Origin: Bacteroidaceae bacterium
GTDB lineage: Bacteria; Bacteroidota; Bacteroidia; Bacteroidales; Bacteroidaceae
Direction of reading: 5' to 3'
Assembly (NCBI GenBank): GCA_017546505.1
Contig: JAFYWV010000075.1
Coordinates: 1 to 35,155, forward strand
Length of the DNA stretch: 35,155 nt
In this document: positions 6,070 to 14,655 of the stretch, piece by piece
Position numbering within the stretch: the stretch's first letter is position 1
How the letters are laid out: each line of letters opens with the position of its first letter
The notes under the pieces: generated by a model
The model's database searches: none
What the model was told of the DNA's origin: nothing
Seen by the model: only the letters and a program-made list of their open reading frames with translations
Position numbers and translations under genes: made by a program

Positions 6070-6489
6070 GTGGTTAAAGACCGTTTAAAAGCCTTGAAAA
6101 CTAAGGCGGATATAAGTTGTGCCGAATGGTCAAAATTGAGTACCGTGCCGGAGGCTACAATTAGAAAAATATTGTCGGGGGAAACGCCCGACCCCAGATT
6201 TGACACGATCGTTAAGCTGGTCACGTGTGTCGGTGGGTCAATGGACGATATAGTAGGGGCAAAAAAGGAAAGCGAAATTGAGAACAATGCCGTTATGGTT
6301 TTGCGGGAGGCATATGAAACCCGTATTGAGGCGTTGCGCGAACGGTTGGACGACGTGAAGAAGTACGCGGAATCTTTACAGCGCGACAAGAAAATGCTTG
6401 TGGTCGCTGTGGTTGTCCTTGTAAGCATTATTGTTAGTCTGCTCGTGTTCGACATTGCGCTCGACACCAACGGATGGCTTCAAAAATAA
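6070..6489 (+). CDS. Membrane-anchored HTH protein
   Basis: A protein of 139 residues with three parts: an XRE-like helix-turn-helix (about 1-62; SKLSTVPEATIRKILSG, FDTIVKLVTCVGGSMDDIVG), a charged coiled-coil (about 72-105; REAYETRIEALRERLDDV), and a single transmembrane helix (about 108-127; MLVVAVVVLVSIIVSLLVF) near the C-terminus. The start is GTG 6070 after AAAAGGGTGG; an ATG two bases earlier stops after six codons. It lies between repressor and integrase. DNA binding from the membrane suggests a sensor of envelope or lysogenic state. Proteins of this architecture recur in Clostridia, function unknown. Confidence 0.75.
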   Translation: MVKDRLKALKTKADISCAEWSKLSTVPEATIRKILSGETPDPRFDTIVKLVTCVGGSMDDIVGAKKESEIENNAVMVLREAYETRIEALRERLDDVKKYAESLQRDKKMLVVAVVVLVSIIVSLLVFDIALDTNGWLQK

Positions 6490-6562
6490 TTATATACAAC
6501 GCATTGTCCTATTGTGTGGACGATGCAAACATTTGTTCGTTTTTTAAGAAAGGAGTGAGAAT

Positions 6563-8131
6563 ATGTTTGAATATCATGGCGTCACAATAGCGGCAGAGAA
6601 TATCTTGAAATACTGCCGTAAATCCCGTAGTGATGACCCATTATTAACGATTGACGAGGTGCTGGAAAAGCACGACGCTATATTGGATAGGTGGTGCGAG
6701 GTACGGCTGGGCGGATTGGTGCCAACAGCGCAATCGTTCCGTGAGGTTGTATCGGGCGAGACCATAGCGGCTCGACCAGAATTTCAAACCATACTACGGC
6801 TGATTGAACAGCCACAGTATAAAGCTATACTAACCGTAGACGCACAACGTCTATCCCGTGGCGATCTGGAGGACGCAGGGCGTGTTATCAAATTGTTGCG
6901 CTACACTAACACGTTTGTCATTACGCCCGACGCCATCTATGATTTGAGCGACGAGTACGATCGGGAACGCTTTAAGCGCGAATTGGAGCGGGGCAACGAT
7001 TATTTGGAATATTACAAAAAGATTAACCAGCGAGGCCGTTTGGAAAGCCTCCGCGCCGGTTGGTACATCGGCAACACCGCACCGTATGGCTACGACAAAG
7101 ATTGGGTGATGGATGGCAAAAGAAAACGCCCCACGCTCAAAATTAACGAACGTGAGGCGGAGGCTGTCAGGCTTGCGTTTGATTGGTATGTCAACGAGGA
7201 TATGGGTATGACCAACATAGCACATAGGTTAAATGCTCTTGGTTACCCAACCAGAAAAGGATCGCTATGGAGTACGGCAACGATCAAATGTATGTTGCAA
7301 AACAAACACTACGCAGGGTTTGTCGTTTGGAATAGATTTAAGGAAGTCAACATCGTTGTGGACGGAGAGATTACAAAGTCACGCCCGATAAATCCAGACT
7401 ACGACGTGTACGAAGGACGGCACCCAGCAATCATTGACGCCGATTTGTTTGAACGTGCGCAAGCCAAGAAGGGCAGGAACACTCGCACTAAATCGTGCGC
7501 GAAAATACGCAACCCGCTTGCTGGTCTTGTATGGTGCAAATGTGGCCGTGCTATGTCTTACCGCACATACAAGGATAAGGACGGCAACGAGAGAAACGCG
7601 CCCCGTTTGCTATGCGACAACCAAGCGTATTGCGGCACCTATTCCGTAACGTACCACGAAGTGCTGGAAAAGGTGATAGACGCATTAAGGGCTTGTATTG
7701 CCGATTTTGAAATCCACATAAAAAATAACGGGCAGAACGACGCCGCCAAACGTGCCGAACAGATTAAACGGCTGGAGACAAGGCTCGCCGATCTACGACG
7801 CAAGGAGCTGTCACAATGGGAAAAGTACAGCGAGGAGGGTATGCCCAAGGCTGTGTTTGACAAACTGAACGAAAAGGTATTGGCAGAGATTGAGGCTGTT
7901 ACGCAAGCCATAGAGGAGGCGAGAAACGACACCACGACGGTGGCGTATTATGCGGAAAAGGTAATGCTGTTCCGTGATGCTCTGGACGCCTTGCTTGACC
8001 CGAACGCATCGGCAGAGCATAAGAACAAGCTGTTAAAGGCTTGTATAGAACGGATAGATTATAATAGAGAGGGTAGGGGACACCGATACGCACAAACGCC
8101 CTTTGAGCTGGACATAACGCTCAAAGCTTAA
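6563..8131 (+). CDS. int: Large serine integrase
   Basis: A 522-residue protein with the architecture of large serine recombinases. The N-terminal resolvase domain has YCRKS giving catalytic S21, with RLSRG further on. The Recombinase domain includes GNTAPYGYD and then LNALGYPTRKGSLWS. The zinc ribbon has Cys at WCKCG and LLCDNQAYCG, and the coiled-coil at about 400-470 (RLADLRRKELSQWEK...) controls directionality. It catalyses phage integration between attP and attB. An AAAGGAG site precedes ATG 6563. It is transcribed toward the lysis end of the late operon, the usual placement with attP just behind it. No recombination directionality factor is recognised. Confidence 0.95.
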   Translation: MFEYHGVTIAAENILKYCRKSRSDDPLLTIDEVLEKHDAILDRWCEVRLGGLVPTAQSFREVVSGETIAARPEFQTILRLIEQPQYKAILTVDAQRLSRGDLEDAGRVIKLLRYTNTFVITPDAIYDLSDEYDRERFKRELERGNDYLEYYKKINQRGRLESLRAGWYIGNTAPYGYDKDWVMDGKRKRPTLKINEREAEAVRLAFDWYVNEDMGMTNIAHRLNALGYPTRKGSLWSTATIKCMLQNKHYAGFVVWNRFKEVNIVVDGEITKSRPINPDYDVYEGRHPAIIDADLFERAQAKKGRNTRTKSCAKIRNPLAGLVWCKCGRAMSYRTYKDKDGNERNAPRLLCDNQAYCGTYSVTYHEVLEKVIDALRACIADFEIHIKNNGQNDAAKRAEQIKRLETRLADLRRKELSQWEKYSEEGMPKAVFDKLNEKVLAEIEAVTQAIEEARNDTTTVAYYAEKVMLFRDALDALLDPNASAEHKNKLLKACIERIDYNREGRGHRYAQTPFELDITLKA

Positions 8132-8136
8132 TTTAT

Positions 8137-8189
8137 GCGCACCACTTCCATCATTGGTGCGCTAATTCATCTGCTCACCGATGATGGAA
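8137..8189. repeat. Nested inverted repeats just after integrase, candidate attP
   Basis: GCGCACCA (8137-8144) pairs with TGGTGCGC (8155-8162), and TTCCATCAT (8146-8154) pairs with ATGATGGAA (8181-8189). They lie between the integrase stop and the terminator, where the attP of a prophage must lie (between integrase and amidase genes). Serine-integrase attP sites are about 50 bp with imperfect symmetry, so this is the best candidate in view, but the crossover core cannot be proven from one sequence. Confidence 0.45.
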
Positions 8190-8201
8190 ATGACGATAAA
8201 C

Positions 8202-8231
8202 AAAAAGCCGCCCCGTAAAAAGGGCGGCTTT
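8202..8231 (-). terminator. Intrinsic terminator for tRNA (and converging integrase)
   Basis: AAAGCCGCCC (8204-8213) and GGGCGGCTTT (8222-8231) form a perfect 10-bp stem with an eight-base loop. On the - strand it is followed by TTGTTT, making a good terminator for the tRNA transcript; on the + strand it can also end integrase transcription. Confidence 0.85.
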
Positions 8232-8233
8232 CT

Positions 8234-8310
8234 TGGTCGAGATGACAGGATTTGAACCTGCGGCCTCCTCGTCCCGAACGAGGCGCGCTACCAAACTGCG
8301 CTACATCTCG
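8234..8310 (-). tRNA. tRNA-Pro(CGG)
   Basis: The - strand folds into a complete cloverleaf: acceptor CGAGATG/CATCTCG with the C1-G72 pair typical of bacterial tRNA-Pro, D-stem GCGC/GCGC, anticodon stem CCTCG/CGAGG with loop TTCGGGA (anticodon CGG, reading CCG), T-arm GCAGG-TTCAAAT-CCTGT, discriminator A and an encoded CCA (8234-8236). It has its own consensus promoter and terminator. It lies in the attP interval between amidase and integrase. It looks fully functional, not a remnant att fragment. Confidence 0.95.
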
Positions 8311-8323
8311 GCAAAACAAGCCC

Positions 8324-8352
8324 ATTATACATACGCTGGGTAATTTTGTCAA
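8324..8352 (-). promoter_or_regulatory. Consensus promoter of the tRNA-Pro gene
   Basis: TTGACA (8347-8352), 17-base spacer, TATAAT (8324-8329) on the - strand: both hexamers are perfect. Transcription would start about seven bases before the mature tRNA 5' end at 8310. Strength is unusual for a phage tRNA and implies constitutive expression, also in the lysogen. Confidence 0.9.
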
Positions 8353-8370
8353 TAAATAAAGTAAAAATGG

Positions 8371-8410
8371 GAATAAAAAAAGAGGCCAAGGGCGGTTAAA
8401 CCCTTGGCCT
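8371..8410 (-). terminator. Late-operon terminator after the amidase
   Basis: AGGCCAAGGG (8383-8392) and CCCTTGGCCT (8401-8410) form a perfect 10-bp stem with an eight-base loop. On the - strand it is followed by CTTTTTTTATT. It closes the late operon six bases after the amidase stop codon. Confidence 0.92.
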
Positions 8411-8415
8411 TTTAA

Positions 8416-9129
8416 TTAGGTGGTAATATATGCGTCGTAGCCGTCCTTTTTCAAAGACTCTACCAGCTTTTCGGCGTTAGCCTTGACGGAGTACGCGCCC
8501 ACTTGCACACGATAGACGGCGCCAGTAGTAGGCTGTTCCACGACAACCTTTTTGGTTAGCTTGCCCTTTTTGACGATAACTTCAACGCAAGCGGTCGCCA
8601 ACTTATCGGCGTATTCCTCGGTCAAAATAACGGGAACGTCGGTTGCGCTGTCCATGAATCCACATTCCAGCAGGACGGCCGCCATGTTGGTGAGTCGGCA
8701 TTCGGCAAGATTGGCTTTTGCCAACGGCGTGGAGCGGTTGCCTTTTAAGCCCGTCTTGGCGATGATAGCGTCGTACAGTTCCTTTTGCCACGATGCGGTC
8801 TTGACGTCCACGTTGGTGTAGGTGTAGGCTACCACGCCGCCACCAGTACCGCCGTTGATTCCGGCGTTGTGGTGGATGGACAAATAAAAGTCTGCGCCCC
8901 AACTGTTCGCCTTTTTGCAACGGTTGGCGATCGACACGTCGGTTGCGCCCGTGGTGTCGTCTACGCGGAGCAACTGATACCCGTCATAGGCTTTGAGTTT
9001 CTCCTCAATCTTGTCACAAATGCGGTCATTCAATACCCACTCACGGGTCTCGTTTTTGTCCAGTTTCTTTAGACACCGTTTGCCAGCCGTCTTCAAATAA
9101 TGGCCAGCGCTTAATGCGATTTTAAACAT
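8416..9129 (-). CDS. Endolysin: N-acetylmuramoyl-L-alanine amidase with SPOR-like tail
   Basis: A protein of 237 residues. The first 175 form an Amidase_3 zinc hydrolase: SAGH with H10, an early Glu in the DKNETRE helix, SIHHN with H86 as zinc ligand, and catalytic E155 in LLECGF. After a lysine-rich linker, the last 35 residues (YRVQVGAYSVKANAEKLVES...) match a SPOR-like peptidoglycan-binding domain. There is no signal peptide, so export depends on the holin encoded four genes upstream. It cuts the bond between muramic acid and the stem peptide to release virions, and is the last gene of the late operon. Confidence 0.93.
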   Translation of the reverse strand: MFKIALSAGHYLKTAGKRCLKKLDKNETREWVLNDRICDKIEEKLKAYDGYQLLRVDDTTGATDVSIANRCKKANSWGADFYLSIHHNAGINGGTGGGVVAYTYTNVDVKTASWQKELYDAIIAKTGLKGNRSTPLAKANLAECRLTNMAAVLLECGFMDSATDVPVILTEEYADKLATACVEVIVKKGKLTKKVVVEQPTTGAVYRVQVGAYSVKANAEKLVESLKKDGYDAYITT

Positions 9130-9143
9130 GATTTCGCCCTCCT

Positions 9144-10103
9144 TTACTCAATATTCTCCTCGCCGTGTTTCTGCACGCCGTAGTCGTACACGAATTTACA
9201 AACTTCCTCCAACTGCGCATCGGTCAGCTTGCCCGTATGGACAGCCGCAAGGGAAATGTGTGCGGTGGCGGTAGAGACAGACGAAGTACTCTCGCCACCG
9301 AGCTGGATAGCACCACCACCCCAATCGGTAATGACGGTATCCTTCGCATCCCACTCGACGATTCGGTTATTGGTATAGCGCACCACCCTGTACCCATTTG
9401 CGTCAAACGTAACCGCCAAGATGGCAAACTTGTCCGAGACGATGGGAGTGTCATAGGTATAGTTAGGCGGCGCATATGCAACGCCGTTACTCACATATCG
9501 AACACCGCAGTTGCCGAGGCGGAAGCCAACGCCGCCACTGCCGTTGCAATTGCTGATGATCGGTCTATCGCTCTTGCCGTTTGCCTCGGTGACGCTAAAC
9601 AAGGCTACATAGGTAAGACCTTCCTCTACTAATGGTATACGCAGATAAGTGGACAGTCGGCACCCATTGGTGGCACCGGAGAAGGTGACGTAGTTGCCCG
9701 CAATATCCCCCTCGTTTACGCCCTCCAATTTAGGTGTGCCGCCGCTCGGCGTGTAGGTCGGTTTTTGTGCGTGGTTTGTCACGCTCGCCTCTGCCGTACC
9801 GCCCAAGTCATATAGACCCTGCAAGCCATCTTGGACAGGATAGTCGGCGATGGTCACAGGCAGAGCCTTACCGCATACGGCACACGCACCGTCCACATAG
9901 TTATGAGCAACAGCGGGGACAACCTCTGTCTTGGTAGCGCCGCAGAGCGTACAAGTATAGGTGATGATGCCGTCCTCGGTGCAAGTAGGCGTTTTCGTGA
10001 CTACGCCATCATCATATACGTGCTTACAAGTGGGGACTTCTACGGTGGTGATAATGTACGGGTCTACGAATTTCGCCCCTTTGATTCTAATTAAAACGCC
10101 CAT
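9144..10103 (-). CDS. Virion surface protein: Cys-rich surface repeat plus LamG-like domain
   Basis: A 319-residue protein. Residues about 20-80 carry four CxxC-like elements and host-surface-like repeats: TCKHVYDDGVVTKTPTC, YTCTLCGATKTEVVP, AHNYVDGACAVCGK. This pattern is common in secreted and surface proteins of gut Clostridia. Residues about 95-310 look like a concanavalin/LamG beta-sandwich, a carbohydrate-binding fold (GLYDLGGTAEAS at the start, VTFDANGYRVVRYTNN near the end). Position after the CotH-like protein and before the amidase suggests a tail tip or fibre accessory that binds host glycans. Function is inferred from architecture. Confidence 0.6.
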   Translation of the reverse strand: MGVLIRIKGAKFVDPYIITTVEVPTCKHVYDDGVVTKTPTCTEDGIITYTCTLCGATKTEVVPAVAHNYVDGACAVCGKALPVTIADYPVQDGLQGLYDLGGTAEASVTNHAQKPTYTPSGGTPKLEGVNEGDIAGNYVTFSGATNGCRLSTYLRIPLVEEGLTYVALFSVTEANGKSDRPIISNCNGSGGVGFRLGNCGVRYVSNGVAYAPPNYTYDTPIVSDKFAILAVTFDANGYRVVRYTNNRIVEWDAKDTVITDWGGGAIQLGGESTSSVSTATAHISLAAVHTGKLTDAQLEEVCKFVYDYGVQKHGEENIE

Positions 10104-10106
10104 AGT

Positions 10107-11981
10107 TTAGACCCCCTTTGCTCGCAATGCCTCAATCTCTTTGTCGAGATAGGCACAATGCATGCGATAATAGTGCATATAGTTCTCCACGTTCGCGGTG
10201 GTTGTAGAGGGCATAGGTCTCATCTTGCCGTCCCATTCATCCGCCCATCTTTCCGCATCCATATTGTAGACAGCACGGGGAATATCGTTTGCAAAGTTCT
10301 GCAACACATACCACACATTTTCGTCCGACAAGATACCGCCACGCAATTCGTCATAACGATCTACAAGTCTTGCGGTGCTGTATTTAACGATGCGGTCAAA
10401 CGCTCGGTGCATCTTGCACGATTCCGCAAACTGATTGCGGTCGTTCACCACGGAATACCAACCCTTGCCGTGTACGTTCGCTCCAAAAGTGGTGTCAAGG
10501 TCATATGCACTCATAAACCATTTCTTGCCATCATAAGTGGCGTACAAGGCATTCTTGCGGAGATTATCGCGCGCACCGATACAGCACACGAAAATGAGAT
10601 AGTCGATGGCAGAATCAACGTCGAACACTTCCGCCACTTCGTCCTCCCACGCCGCAGATTTAGAGCAACCATTAACCGCATTAACGGCGGTTTGGAAGGA
10701 GGCAACAAGGGTTCCTTTATCCACGTCGTCCGGGATATACTCAATGTCGAAATCCAAATTTCCGTTGGCATCTTCCTCAAATTGCGGCTTGTCCATAAAA
10801 CCGCAAGCCTCTAAGCTGTTGTTTTCGCCAACCACGACATACTCCGCCGCACCATCACCCATATTGAACGTCCAATCGTCTTTAGGAATGTTAAAGGTGT
10901 ACAACCCCTCAAACTCTCCGTTAATGGCGATGATGATGGGGAAACCGTCAATCGCTCCATAGTTAGGTGCGCTCAACAGTTTTTCGGGGACATTCCCGTA
11001 CCTATCAGCACGGTCTTTTACAATGCACGCCCACAACCTCGCGCTTGCAACATTTCGCACGCCAGACGGGTCGATCCAGTTAGCCTTTGCGCAATACTTT
11101 TTCTGTTTACCCCACACTTCCACGCCGTCCTTGTTCGGGAAGTTGGTCACTCGTTCGCTGTCGTATGGCCACAATCGAGTTGCCTCAAACTCACTATCAA
11201 ACTTAATGGTGTAGTTGCGTTTTGGGTAACCTCTTTCGACGGAGGACGATCCCTGCCACTTACACTTACAAGTGCCGTTATAAATGACAGAGCTTGACGC
11301 TCCAGCTGGTGCTTTTGCTGTTACAAATTTGCAACTCAACACCACCTCGTCGTCCTTGGTCATCTTAGAAGTATCACCATTAAGGTACAGCACGGGCAAC
11401 CCGCACTTGGCGAAGTCAACGGGCGAGTATACAACAGTAGTTCCGCCGCCCTCGCCTTTGCCGTAAAACTGCACCTCGCCCTCGTTGGTTTGAACGAACG
11501 CCACGTTACCACTATCGTCGCTTAAAGCAAACGCGTAGTCCTCTATATAATAGGTGTCGAGGGTGCCGTAGTCCGCGTTCTTAATATCGTCCAGCAGTTT
11601 TTGCGCCTCGGCGATAAAATCCGCCTTGTCGGGGATATCGTCAACGGCGTTGATGCTGGGGCGCACGGTAAAAGGCTTCTTGTAGCTTTTCCAGATCGCG
11701 CCAGCCTCGTTCTGGAACAACACTTGAATTTTCAACTTGCCCTCGCACAGCACATAAGGCGGCACAAGGTATGTCGCCGTATTACCCTCTACGTCAAGAC
11801 GGGACGACTTAAACTTTTCGCCGTTGGACATTTTGAAATCCAAGTACACCCAATAAGAGGACAGTTTTTCGGGGAAAGTGATTTCTAACTTAATTACGTG
11901 ACCCTCGCCGTCCCGCGCGATGGTATCAACGGGGCAACGCAAATAGTGATTGTCGTCAACAGTAATCTTAATAACATCCAT
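10107..11981 (-). CDS. Tail/baseplate protein with BppU-like N-terminus and CotH-like kinase fold
   Basis: A protein of 624 residues. The first 120 form a beta-sandwich like the virion-anchoring N-terminus of baseplate upper proteins (LRCPVDTIARDGEGHVIKLE). From about 190 on it has the hallmarks of the CotH atypical kinase family: KWQGSSS, YPKRNYTIKF, KANWIDPSGVRN, GFPIIIAINGEF then GLYTFNIPKDDW, and the metal-site motif YDLDTTFG near residue 493. CotH proteins phosphorylate spore coat proteins in Bacillus. A CotH domain on a phage tail may modify or bind the host surface. ATG 11981 is used; the codon before it is TTG. Confidence 0.75.
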   Translation of the reverse strand: MDVIKITVDDNHYLRCPVDTIARDGEGHVIKLEITFPEKLSSYWVYLDFKMSNGEKFKSSRLDVEGNTATYLVPPYVLCEGKLKIQVLFQNEAGAIWKSYKKPFTVRPSINAVDDIPDKADFIAEAQKLLDDIKNADYGTLDTYYIEDYAFALSDDSGNVAFVQTNEGEVQFYGKGEGGGTTVVYSPVDFAKCGLPVLYLNGDTSKMTKDDEVVLSCKFVTAKAPAGASSSVIYNGTCKCKWQGSSSVERGYPKRNYTIKFDSEFEATRLWPYDSERVTNFPNKDGVEVWGKQKKYCAKANWIDPSGVRNVASARLWACIVKDRADRYGNVPEKLLSAPNYGAIDGFPIIIAINGEFEGLYTFNIPKDDWTFNMGDGAAEYVVVGENNSLEACGFMDKPQFEEDANGNLDFDIEYIPDDVDKGTLVASFQTAVNAVNGCSKSAAWEDEVAEVFDVDSAIDYLIFVCCIGARDNLRKNALYATYDGKKWFMSAYDLDTTFGANVHGKGWYSVVNDRNQFAESCKMHRAFDRIVKYSTARLVDRYDELRGGILSDENVWYVLQNFANDIPRAVYNMDAERWADEWDGKMRPMPSTTTANVENYMHYYRMHCAYLDKEIEALRAKGV

Positions 11982-12009
11982 CAACGGGTATCACCCTTTC
12001 TAAATTTAA

Positions 12010-12405
12010 TCATTCGGGGTCGTTATCGTTCTTTAACTGCTCCAATACCTCAAACAGTTTCTTGGGCAGGGGCAGACCCATAGCACCCCAATTCTCCAAG
12101 ATGGACAGACCATCGTTGGCTACAAAGAAGTAAATCACCAAGGTACGCACCGTGCCAGTATCGCCAGCCATTCGGTCAATGACGACGGCCAGGGCTACAA
12201 TGACCAGATAGCCAAACTTTTTGAGGATGCCAAGCACGCCCGCCTTGCTGTTCAACTTCTTCTGCTTGATTGCCTTACAAATGCCCGTAATGTAGTCCAA
12301 CGCCATAACGATAGCCAGCGTTAGCAGGGCGGTGTCAAGACCGCCGAACAGATACGCGGCGCTCGTCATGATTGCGCCGCCGATCGCACAGATAGTATTT
12401 TTCAT
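12010..12405 (-). CDS. Holin (toxin secretion/phage lysis family)
   Basis: A protein of 131 residues with three hydrophobic segments (about 5-22, 26-43 and 65-83) and the family features YITGICKAIKQKKLNSKAG and NDGLSILENWGAMGLPLP. The C-terminus is charged. The true start is ATG 12405 with AAAGGAGGG upstream; the ORF extends 16 codons further without a ribosome site. It makes membrane lesions that let the amidase reach the cell wall. It is separated from the amidase by two tail genes, an uncommon but known order. Confidence 0.9.
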   Translation of the reverse strand: MKNTICAIGGAIMTSAAYLFGGLDTALLTLAIVMALDYITGICKAIKQKKLNSKAGVLGILKKFGYLVIVALAVVIDRMAGDTGTVRTLVIYFFVANDGLSILENWGAMGLPLPKKLFEVLEQLKNDNDPE

Positions 12406-12419
12406 AGATAAACCCTCCT

Positions 12420-14642
12420 TTAACTTGTTCTTTTCCAATAAAATTTGTCGCACGCAGTATCAGCCATAAACGCCTTGTCAATCGTCATGGTAAACGATAC
12501 GTGGAACGATTTTCCAGTAGCAATAGAGGACACGCCAACCACGTCCAACTGCTTCAACGTGCCGTCGGCCGCTATGCTATACGATATGCCCCCGTTTGCG
12601 CCATCCGAAAAAGTCGCGTCGTCGTTGACAGTTTGCGGCAAGCTGGTAATGCCTATTGCGCTCCACGTGAATTTTCCCAGCGTAAAGTCTGTGTCGCTCA
12701 ACGCTTGGTTGACGATCAAATCTTGCTTTACCGTCAACGAATTTCCGGCGCGCGTAATATAAGTGCCGTTATTCGTCACGTTAGTGGCGGGGGTAAAATA
12801 GGACGTGCCAGCCGCGTTTGTGTTAACTGAAATAAACCCTTTGTCAATCAGCGTCCAAGACCCTACGCCCAGCAACGAATTGGGGTTGGTATTCGTGTTC
12901 GTGATGAACACAGACCCAACGGGGTAGGCATAACCAACGATGGTTGCCTTTGAGGGAACGGTGGGCAACTGGTCTGTCGTGGCGATCTGCTTGCCGTTCA
13001 TATAGCACAGCTTTTTGTTGGATGACACCATAAAGATGGGTACGCCAACGTCCACCTTTGCGGTTGCCGTTGCCGTTCCTAACTTATCCGTGGTTATAAC
13101 CTCAAACTCAAACGCCTTGGTGTTATCCAAATCCAGCGTGACGCTCGTACAAGTATACTTTGCCCCATCCGTTGTAACGGACAACGGCGTATAAGTAGAC
13201 GGCCACTCGCCACCGTTCTCGCGATAGCGATATTTAACGCCGCTCACGCTGTTCTTATCGACGCCTCCCACCGTGACGGGTGAGACTTGTCCGCTCACGG
13301 TTAGCGTGGTGCTGTTCTCAAAATTGTTCAAGCGTTTAAGCGTAATGCCGACAGTAGGCTTGGAATAATCCACGACGGTAAGGTCTTTCTGTACGGCAGT
13401 AAACAGCCCTCTGCTGTCGTGCGCCGAAACGGTTAGCCACGATACGCCGCCTCTCGTCACGGCGCCCAGATTGGCCACAATGTCGCTTGTAGAATAGTCT
13501 CTCGTAACATCCTGCGTGTCGCTAATGATGCTGTAAAAGTCTGGCGTCGCTCCGTGTTTGGTGACCATCTTATTGGCGGCAGGAATAGTGACCGAAAGGG
13601 TTGACAAGCCTTTTACCAACACTTGGTTATTGCCGGTGACATTCGTGACGGTCGTGTTGGTGTCACGATAGGTAAATCCTGCGAATGTCGGTCTGCACTC
13701 TGCCGTGTCTACCATACAGTAGTCGCCGTTAGTGGTCTTGCTGGACGTGCCGTATTTAACGACCACGTCATAGCGTGCCGATATAGTGTCCGTAATGGCG
13801 TCGTAAAGCGCGTTAACCGCCTCCGTGCCATTAACGCCAGTATACGACGTGCCACTCTTGCCCGTCCACGTGTACACCGCTTTGCCGTCCCGTTGTATCG
13901 TGAAATCAAACGTGCGGTTTAACGGGTTGTAAAATTTTAAAGTTACCGCCTCGCCGATCACGAAGTCTGGCGCATCAGTACAATACGGATAGTCATAGGT
14001 CGTGACCGACAACGCGCCGCTGTCCGTAGTCAATTGGCTATCCTTGCGCCGAATACGGGTCTTGATTTTGTGGGTCGTATAAGGCAACAGATTGCTGATG
14101 GTGTAGGTGCCGCTTTTGCCGTCGGTAACATTCACGCCCGTCCAGCTCGTGCCGTTGTCCGTGCTGTACCACAGATAATCAACCGTGCTGTCACTCGACC
14201 AGTTCATTTTGACGGTGGTTTCCGTCTTGGCGTTTAGGCTGTGCGCAACAGTACCATAACGGGGTATGGCGTCAAGTTCCCAACTGCCGCTACCTTTACA
14301 GTTCACGGCGTAGTCATAGATGCCAGCCTCCGCACTTGCGCTGAACGTCTTTGTGCCGTCGGTGCTATGCGCGATTGTAGCCGTGCCGCTTGCGACAGTA
14401 GTACCGACATACAGTTCAATTCTGTCGCTTGAGCTATACACCGTTGCGCCGTTGATTACCACTTTGAAATTGCCCGCCTTGTAATAGGCGTTGCCCGTAG
14501 TTCCTGCGCCTTTTAAGCTCCAGTTAATGACGGTTTTGTTGGTAGCAATGTCTTGGCTTTTGATTGACCACGCAAAAGTCAAATACAGTTTGCCGTAGTC
14601 TTGCGTTTTTGCGCTGGTATTAAACGATCCGCTTTTTGCCAC
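12420..14642 (-). CDS. DUF859-like tail protein (receptor-binding candidate)
   Basis: A 740-residue protein. The N-terminal 140 residues (YGKLYLTFAWSIKSQDIATN, INWSLKGAG) resemble the DUF859 siphovirus tail-protein family. Residues about 130-215 form a fibronectin type III-like domain (VKMNWSSDSTVDYLWYS). The central part repeats beta-rich modules, and near 580 a YPVGSVFITNTNTNPNSLLG motif marks the phage fibre domain that precedes a C-terminal receptor-binding or collar-like end. A trimeric fibre is likely. It follows the Tal-like gene, so it is the best candidate for host recognition. Confidence 0.75.
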   Translation of the reverse strand: MAKSGSFNTSAKTQDYGKLYLTFAWSIKSQDIATNKTVINWSLKGAGTTGNAYYKAGNFKVVINGATVYSSSDRIELYVGTTVASGTATIAHSTDGTKTFSASAEAGIYDYAVNCKGSGSWELDAIPRYGTVAHSLNAKTETTVKMNWSSDSTVDYLWYSTDNGTSWTGVNVTDGKSGTYTISNLLPYTTHKIKTRIRRKDSQLTTDSGALSVTTYDYPYCTDAPDFVIGEAVTLKFYNPLNRTFDFTIQRDGKAVYTWTGKSGTSYTGVNGTEAVNALYDAITDTISARYDVVVKYGTSSKTTNGDYCMVDTAECRPTFAGFTYRDTNTTVTNVTGNNQVLVKGLSTLSVTIPAANKMVTKHGATPDFYSIISDTQDVTRDYSTSDIVANLGAVTRGGVSWLTVSAHDSRGLFTAVQKDLTVVDYSKPTVGITLKRLNNFENSTTLTVSGQVSPVTVGGVDKNSVSGVKYRYRENGGEWPSTYTPLSVTTDGAKYTCTSVTLDLDNTKAFEFEVITTDKLGTATATAKVDVGVPIFMVSSNKKLCYMNGKQIATTDQLPTVPSKATIVGYAYPVGSVFITNTNTNPNSLLGVGSWTLIDKGFISVNTNAAGTSYFTPATNVTNNGTYITRAGNSLTVKQDLIVNQALSDTDFTLGKFTWSAIGITSLPQTVNDDATFSDGANGGISYSIAADGTLKQLDVVGVSSIATGKSFHVSFTMTIDKAFMADTACDKFYWKRTS

Positions 14643-14655
14643 GCATCACACCCCC

